From Flavobacterium sp. 1355 (GTDB lineage: Bacteria; Bacteroidota; Bacteroidia; Flavobacteriales; Flavobacteriaceae), in NCBI RefSeq assembly GCF_017833415.1, contig NZ_JAFICC010000010.1:62001-126000 (forward strand): DNA of 64,000 nt. The letters run 5' to 3'. The notes under the pieces were generated by a model. The model was not told the origin of the DNA. It did not search any database and saw only the letters and a program-made list of their open reading frames with translations. Position numbers and translations under genes: made by a program. Positions 59,173 through 64,000 of this stretch are shown one piece after another (within the stretch, counting starts at the first letter, position 1; each line of letters begins with the position of its first letter).

Positions 59173-60519
59173 TTAATTAGGCTTTCTGCCATTAATCATT
59201 TCAAATAACTCTAACGCATTCCCATCTGTCAAAAGAGAAACGTAATGACAAATATGAAGCAAACGGCTGTATAAATCTGTTTTCTCCAAGTGGTGTTTTT
59301 CAGGCAGCATTTTTAGGAGTAACTTATCATAATTCGATGCTTTTCCTTCATATTTGTTATTAAATGCGGTAATAAATTTGTCCAGCAATGTCTGGATAAT
59401 TTGGTAACCAACAATTTCTTTTTCGATTACTTCACGGCTCTGATAGATTTTTTCAACACTTAATTTGATAATATCATCCATCTGCGCTTTGTATTTACTT
59501 TTATCTGTTAAGGCGTAGGGAAATTGTCCGGCAAGGATTGCTTCTTCGTTTTCAATAAAGACATCGACAGCATCATTAATTAATGCACCAATTGCAAGTG
59601 CACGCAGATAACTTATTCTGTCTTCTTTAGTTTCTAATAATTTATACTTAGTAACTCCAATATTGTCTTTTACCAATTTGATTAAATATTCTAAAGCATA
59701 ATCTTCGGAAACTAAACCAAGGTTTATACCATCCTCAAAATCTATAATAGTGTAGCAGATATCATCTGCCGCCTCTACTAAATAAGCCAAAGGATGTCTT
59801 TCAAAACCAATATCACCATCCGATTTATTGGCTATCATTCCCATATCATTTGCTACTTCTTCAAAGAAAACTTTATCTGCCTGGAAGAAACCATATTTTT
59901 TGTCTGCGATATTTGAAGTTGGTTTTTTAGGAAGACTTTCTTTCGGATATTTCATAAAAGCACCCAAAGTGGCGTATGAAATTCTTAAGCCTCCTTCTAT
60001 TCCTGGACGACTTGCTGTAAGCACAGAAAAACCGTTTGCATTTCCTTCAAAATCGATCAAATCCTGCCATTGTTTGGCGGTTAAATGATCTTTATATTTA
60101 ATTCCTTTTCCGATTGAAAAATATTCTCCAATGGCCTTTTCACCAGAATGCCCAAAAGGCGGATTTCCGATATCATGCGCCAAAGAAGCTGCGGCGACAA
60201 TGGCTCCAAAATCATTCATGTGATAACCGTGAACTTCTTTTAAATAAGGATATTTTTCAATGATTTTTTTTCCAACTAAACGACCTAAGGAACGGCCAAC
60301 AACTGAAACTTCTAAACTGTGTGTCAAACGTGTATGCACAAAATCTGTTTTAGAAAGCGGAATTACTTGTGTCTTATCCTGTAATGATCTAAAAGCGGCC
60401 GAAAAGATAATTCGGTCATAATCTACCTCAAATCCTAAACGGGTATCATCTTGTTCTATACGTAATCTTTTGCTTGTGTCACCTTGCTTTTTAAGAGATA
60501 AAAGTTGTTCCCAGTTCAT
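59173..60519 (-). CDS. dgt: Deoxyguanosinetriphosphate triphosphohydrolase (dGTPase)
   Basis: 448-residue HD-domain phosphohydrolase that splits dGTP into deoxyguanosine and triphosphate. The HD-superfamily metal ligands are in THSLEVSVVGRSLG, AHDIGNPPFGHSGEKAIG and the later EAADDICYTIIDFEDG. Near the N-terminus it has RTEFERD-like DDTRLGFEVDYDRIIFSAAFRSLQDKTQV, characteristic of Dgt. It may limit dNTP pools or act against phage. Convergent with the DUF3078 gene with zero intergenic bases. Confidence 0.92.
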   Translation of the reverse strand: MNWEQLLSLKKQGDTSKRLRIEQDDTRLGFEVDYDRIIFSAAFRSLQDKTQVIPLSKTDFVHTRLTHSLEVSVVGRSLGRLVGKKIIEKYPYLKEVHGYHMNDFGAIVAAASLAHDIGNPPFGHSGEKAIGEYFSIGKGIKYKDHLTAKQWQDLIDFEGNANGFSVLTASRPGIEGGLRISYATLGAFMKYPKESLPKKPTSNIADKKYGFFQADKVFFEEVANDMGMIANKSDGDIGFERHPLAYLVEAADDICYTIIDFEDGINLGLVSEDYALEYLIKLVKDNIGVTKYKLLETKEDRISYLRALAIGALINDAVDVFIENEEAILAGQFPYALTDKSKYKAQMDDIIKLSVEKIYQSREVIEKEIVGYQIIQTLLDKFITAFNNKYEGKASNYDKLLLKMLPEKHHLEKTDLYSRLLHICHYVSLLTDGNALELFEMINGRKPN

Positions 60520-60588
60520 TTTGATATTTTAGATTTCAGATTGTTGATTTTAGATTCTAATGTTCAAAAATACATATTATTTTTAAGA

Positions 60589-61050
60589 CTAAAACTCCAG
60601 TGCCGTACTGTGTTTGATTTCTCCCATTACAAAAATACTATTTGTATTTCCTATATTTTCTATTGTCGACAATTTGTTCATTACAAAATCCTGATAACTA
60701 GCCATGTCCTTAACTAAAATTTTTAGCATAAAATCATAATCCCCAGCAATATTGTAACATTCTATAATTTCGGGAAGAGCGACAATATCTTTTACAAAAT
60801 TACTTCCGACATTTTTGGCATGTTCTTTTAAACGTACATTACAAAAAACAGTCATGCCGCGATTCATTTTATTCTTATCAAGCAATGCCACATATTTGGT
60901 AATATAACCATCTCTTTCTAACCTTTTTATACGCTCGTAAACAGGAGTTACGGTCAGGAATAATTTACTGGCAAGGTCTTTTGTGTTGATATTTGAGTTT
61001 TCCTGAAGGTGTTTCAATATCAATAAATCGGTTTTATCTAAATTTTCCAT
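60589..61050 (-). CDS. Lrp/AsnC family transcriptional regulator
   Basis: 153-residue feast/famine regulator: N-terminal winged helix-turn-helix (residues about 5-60; LILKHLQENSNINTKDLASKLFLTVTPVYERIKRLERDGYITKY) and a C-terminal RAM ligand-binding domain (about 67-145; NMAGDYDF-like YNIAGDYDFMLKILVKDMASYQDFV). It is divergent from metE across 154 bp and probably controls metE and itself in response to an amino acid. Methionine as the ligand is inferred from the neighbour only. Confidence 0.92.
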   Translation of the reverse strand: MENLDKTDLLILKHLQENSNINTKDLASKLFLTVTPVYERIKRLERDGYITKYVALLDKNKMNRGMTVFCNVRLKEHAKNVGSNFVKDIVALPEIIECYNIAGDYDFMLKILVKDMASYQDFVMNKLSTIENIGNTNSIFVMGEIKHSTALEF

Positions 61051-61131
61051 AGTAATTTTTACGGCTAAAGGTTAGCTTCACAGATATTCACAGTAATAAA
61101 ATCTTTAAATAGTTATTTATAAAATACATTT

Positions 61132-61201
61132 TACTGAAATAAACCTCAAATATAAGTTATAAAATCTAATACTATAAATTTGTTCAGTAAAAAATACTGA
61201 A
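61132..61201. promoter_or_regulatory. metE control region: -7 box and TACTGAA inverted repeat
   Basis: A -7 box TAAATTTG lies at 61175-61182. Directly after it is the inverted repeat TTCAGTAAAAAATACTGAA (61183-61201; 7-bp arms), ending 3 bp before the metE ATG. Another TACTGAA half-site lies at 61132-61138. The repeat covers the expected transcription start, a position suited to repression, plausibly by the adjacent Lrp-type regulator. Confidence 0.55.
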
Positions 61202-61204
61202 TCA

Positions 61205-63529
61205 ATGAAAACAAATAATTTAGGTTATCCAAGGATTGGAAATAACAGAGAGTTAAAAAAAGCAAGTGAATTGTATTGGGCAGGGCAAATTTCTGCAGAT
61301 GAACTTATCGATGCAGGAAAAGAAATCCGCATCAGGAACTGGCATTTACAATCAGAAGCGGGAGTTGATTTAATTCCGTCTAATGATTTTTCTTTTTACG
61401 ATCAGGTGCTCGATTTAACTTTGACTGTTGGAGCAATTCCTGCAAGATATCATGAACTTGCCAAAACAAACTCATCGCTTGATTTGTATTTTGCCATGGC
61501 CAGAGGTGCACAAAAAAACGGACAGGATGTTGTGGCAATGGAAATGACAAAATGGTTTGACACCAACTATCATTATATTGTTCCCGAATTTACGAAGAAC
61601 CAAAAATTTGAATTGTTTTCAGAAAAAATACTCAATGAGTTTAAAGAAGCAAATGATTTGGGAATTAAAACAAAACCTGTTTTAATTGGCCCTGTTTCTT
61701 ATTTATTATTAGGAAAAGAAAAAGAAGAAGGTTTTCACCGAATTGATCTTCTTGATGCTTTGCTTCCTGTTTATTTCGAAATTCTGGAGAGATTACAAGC
61801 AGAAAATGCTAAATACATTCAATTAGATGAACCTTTCTTAGCTTTAAACCTAAGCGACAAAGAGAGGAATGCTTTCACGAAAGTGTACAACGAAATCAAC
61901 AAACGTTTCCCAAAACTTAAAATTATTTTAGCGAATTATTTTGATTGTTTTGGCGAAAACTTAGCTACAGCTTTGGCGTTGCCAGTTGATACTTTCCATT
62001 TAGATCTAGTGCGTTGTCCGCTTCAATTAAATGATATTTTAGAATCCGGAAAATTAGCTTCAAACGTAAATTTATCTTTAGGTGTAGTTGACGGAAGAAA
62101 TATCTGGAAAAATGATTTTAAAAAGTCACTGGATTTAATCAAAAAAGCTACTGATGCTTTGGGAGAAAATAGAATTTTAGTTGCTCCTTCCTGCTCTTTA
62201 ATTCACAGTCCGTGCGATTTAGATTTAGAAACCAATGATGAAACGCTAACTCCGGAAATTAAACAATGGCTGGCTTTTGCAAAACAAAAAATCAACGAAA
62301 TTGTACTTTTAAAACAATTTGCTTCGAATGAAGCTGACACTAAAACTTCTGCTGATTTTGAACAAAATACAATTGCAAATGAAAACCGAAAAACTTCAAA
62401 ATTAATTCACAATAATGAAGTTAAAGCTCGTGTTGCCGGAATTACAGCTTCTGATGATAAACGTAAAAGTGCTTTTGCAACGAGAAGAAAAAGCCAGATT
62501 GAAGCTTTGAATCTGCCTCTGTTTCCGACAACCACAATTGGATCTTTTCCTCAAACAGCCGAAGTAAGAAATTGGAGGGCAAAATTTAAAAAAGGAGAAT
62601 TAACAACCGAACAATACAATGATTTAATCGAAAAGGAAACCGAAGCTACGATTCGTTTTCAGGAAGAAACAGGTATCGATGTTTTGGTTCACGGAGAATT
62701 CGAACGTAACGATATGGTCGAATATTTCGGGGAACAATTGGCTGGATTTACGTTTACCAAAAATGGCTGGGTACAGAGCTACGGAAGCCGCTGCGTGAAA
62801 CCTCCGGTTATTTACGGCGACGTTTCGAGACCAAATCCGATGACCGTAAAGTGGTCGAAATATGCACAATCCTTAACCCCAAAATGGGTAAAAGGAATGT
62901 TGACCGGTCCTGTAACCATTTTGCAATGGTCGTTTGTTCGTAACGATCAGCCACGTTCTGAAACTTGTACGCAAATCGCTTTGGCGATTCGTGATGAAGT
63001 TGTGGATTTGGAAAAAGCAGGAATTAAAATTATTCAAATTGATGAGCCGGCAATTCGCGAAGGTTTGCCATTGAGAAAAGAAGAATGGGCCAATTATTTA
63101 GACTGGGCAGTAAAAGCTTTTCGTATTTCTGCATCTGGTGTTGATGACGATACGCAAATTCACACCCACATGTGTTACAGCGAATTCAACGATATCATTC
63201 AAAATATCGCCGACATGGATGCTGATGTCATTACAATCGAATGTTCGCGTTCGCAAATGGAACTTTTAGATGCTTTTGCCAACTTTAAGTATCCAAACGA
63301 AATTGGGCCAGGAGTATATGATATTCACTCGCCACGTGTTCCGTCAAGCAACGAAATGGTTCGTTTATTAGAAAAAGCTTCGGCAGTAATTCCGGTAGAT
63401 CAATTGTGGGTAAATCCTGATTGTGGTTTAAAAACACGCCATTGGGATGAAACCAAAAAAGCGTTGATCGAAATGGTTGCCGCAGCTCAGGAAATGAGAG
63501 CTGCCGTTGAAAACGGAGTAACTGCCTAA
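61205..63529 (+). CDS. metE: Cobalamin-independent methionine synthase
   Basis: 774-residue enzyme transferring a methyl group from 5-methyltetrahydropteroyltri-glutamate to homocysteine, the last step of methionine synthesis. The N-terminal barrel starts NNLGYPRIGNNRELKKASELYW. The C-terminal barrel contains FPTTTIGSFPQTAEVR and the zinc ligands His655 and Cys657 (HTHMCYSEF), Glu679 (ITIECSRS) and Cys740 (NPDCGLKTR). Full length for the family. No cobalamin or SAM riboswitch is visible in the 154-bp upstream region, so regulation is probably by the divergent Lrp protein. Confidence 0.96.
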   Translation: MKTNNLGYPRIGNNRELKKASELYWAGQISADELIDAGKEIRIRNWHLQSEAGVDLIPSNDFSFYDQVLDLTLTVGAIPARYHELAKTNSSLDLYFAMARGAQKNGQDVVAMEMTKWFDTNYHYIVPEFTKNQKFELFSEKILNEFKEANDLGIKTKPVLIGPVSYLLLGKEKEEGFHRIDLLDALLPVYFEILERLQAENAKYIQLDEPFLALNLSDKERNAFTKVYNEINKRFPKLKIILANYFDCFGENLATALALPVDTFHLDLVRCPLQLNDILESGKLASNVNLSLGVVDGRNIWKNDFKKSLDLIKKATDALGENRILVAPSCSLIHSPCDLDLETNDETLTPEIKQWLAFAKQKINEIVLLKQFASNEADTKTSADFEQNTIANENRKTSKLIHNNEVKARVAGITASDDKRKSAFATRRKSQIEALNLPLFPTTTIGSFPQTAEVRNWRAKFKKGELTTEQYNDLIEKETEATIRFQEETGIDVLVHGEFERNDMVEYFGEQLAGFTFTKNGWVQSYGSRCVKPPVIYGDVSRPNPMTVKWSKYAQSLTPKWVKGMLTGPVTILQWSFVRNDQPRSETCTQIALAIRDEVVDLEKAGIKIIQIDEPAIREGLPLRKEEWANYLDWAVKAFRISASGVDDDTQIHTHMCYSEFNDIIQNIADMDADVITIECSRSQMELLDAFANFKYPNEIGPGVYDIHSPRVPSSNEMVRLLEKASAVIPVDQLWVNPDCGLKTRHWDETKKALIEMVAAAQEMRAAVENGVTA

Positions 63530-63666
63530 TTTTATCTTAATATATTTTTGTTTTTTAATGCCGACAAGTGGAATCGAAAATTCTTGTAGTTATGATTTAA
63601 TTTCGATTTCATTTTTGTTGGCATTATTTTTTGAAGCAGAAATTTTCATTTTCACAACACGCTCAG

Positions 63667-63733
63667 TCCCGCTATTCGCTATATCTTTTGTGGCGAACCC
63701 CGCCACAAAAGGATATCACTTCTATCGGGGCTA
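63667..63733 (-). repeat. Dispersed hairpin repeat, copy 2
   Basis: Reverse complement matches the 25471-25540 element: TAGCCCCGATAGAAGTGA, then the perfect 11-bp hairpin (CTTTTGTGGCG 63685-63695, loop, CGCCACAAAAG 63701-63711) and ATAGCGGGA. The differences are in the spacer between hairpin and ends. It lies in the 298-bp gap between metE and the convergent outer-membrane gene. Confidence 0.85.
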
Positions 63734-63774
63734 GTTAATAATTTTTAGTTTTCATAAGATTTCAGGAAGAAACA

Positions 63775-63804
63775 AAAAAGCATTCGCCGCGGCGAATGCT
63801 TTTC
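63775..63804. terminator. Terminator between metE and the last gene
   Basis: Perfect arms AAAAAGCATTCGCC / GGCGAATGCTTTT around GC. It serves the leftward outer-membrane gene and can also stop metE transcription. Confidence 0.88.
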
Positions 63805-63827
63805 TGAAATTGAATATATATCTAAGA

Positions 63828-64000
63828 TTAGAAATTTTTAGAAACTCCAATATTAAATGTTCTACCAAAATTAAAATCGAAATTTTTGTATTCTGGACCG
63901 TTGTTTTCGTAGTTTATTGTACCGTAGCTTAAACCTCCAATATTAAAGTTTAAACCAAAACCTTTTTTCATATCTATGAAAAGTGCTGGTGTAACACCAA
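63828..64000 (-). CDS. Outer membrane beta-barrel protein, C-terminal fragment
   Basis: Only the last 56 residues are inside the window (stop at 63828-63830); the 5' part lies beyond the right edge. Alternating aromatic and polar residues (GVTPALFIDMKKGFGLNFNI, GGLSYGTINYENN, NFDFNFGRTFNIGVSKNF) and a terminal Phe are typical of outer-membrane beta-barrels recognised by the Bam complex. It resembles the small OmpA-less barrel proteins common in Flavobacterium. Specific function unknown. Confidence 0.75.
   Translation of the reverse strand, partial: GVTPALFIDMKKGFGLNFNIGGLSYGTINYENNGPEYKNFDFNFGRTFNIGVSKNF

Noticed and set aside
61051..61204. Possible cobalamin or SAM riboswitch before metE
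   Set aside because: The gap is only 154 bp, very AT-rich, and lacks conserved riboswitch helices; only the short inverted repeat and a -7 box are seen.

Overview
The window looks like chromosomal DNA of a Flavobacterium, probably close to F. johnsoniae. It is AT-rich and lacks strong Shine-Dalgarno sites. Several genes have promoters of the Bacteroidota type (TTG, 17-23 bases, TANNTTTG). It carries a SusC/SusD pair and gliding / type IX secretion genes (gldJ, porU, porV, gldD, gldE) in the order I recall from F. johnsoniae. No rRNA, tRNA, CRISPR array, prophage or classical IS was seen.

Layout. 1-11.6 kb is a polysaccharide utilisation locus: two tandem GH30 glycosidases (the first runs off the left edge), a PKD surface lipoprotein, SusD and SusC on the minus strand, and a divergent membrane-anchored Y_Y_Y/LuxR regulator. 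The products suggest import of a beta-glucan. An 18-bp direct repeat in the divergent promoter is a candidate operator. 11.6-20 kb holds murF, gldJ, porU and porV. 20-29 kb holds cdd, pyruvate dehydrogenase E1-alpha and E2, an M1 aminopeptidase lipoprotein, an AhpD-like protein, an AraC regulator, a glycosyltransferase and miaE. 29-38 kb holds an AsmA-like protein, rpmA/rplU, an M16 peptidase pair, an EamA transporter and an HMA-domain lipoprotein. 38-45 kb holds ssb-gldE-gldD, two small membrane proteins, mutY, hup, a 30-residue basic protein too short for most gene callers, and RNase G. 45-54 kb holds pbpC and a bacterial alpha-2-macroglobulin, with a RAYT transposase between them. 54-64 kb holds tadA, two tandem Cys4/TonB-C paralogues, dxs, a DUF3078 protein, dgt, an Lrp regulator divergent from metE, and the end of an outer-membrane protein gene.

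The strongest unusual signal is at 47.39-48.21 kb. The Y1 (HUH) transposase gene is bracketed by four copies of a 28-30 bp hairpin element, two on each side. Each copy has an ATAC tag at one foot of the hairpin and each pair has its tags facing inward. This matches the architecture of enterobacterial REP/BIME elements with their RAYT, with a different tag. The module lies between pbpC and alpha-2-macroglobulin, which are usually neighbours. A second, unrelated hairpin repeat family occurs at 25.47 and 63.67 kb. Other points of interest are an apparent GC-rich in-frame insertion in mutY, a possibly leaderless DUF2085 gene, and tandem proteins joining a conserved four-cysteine domain to a lipobox-like membrane segment and a TonB C-terminal domain.
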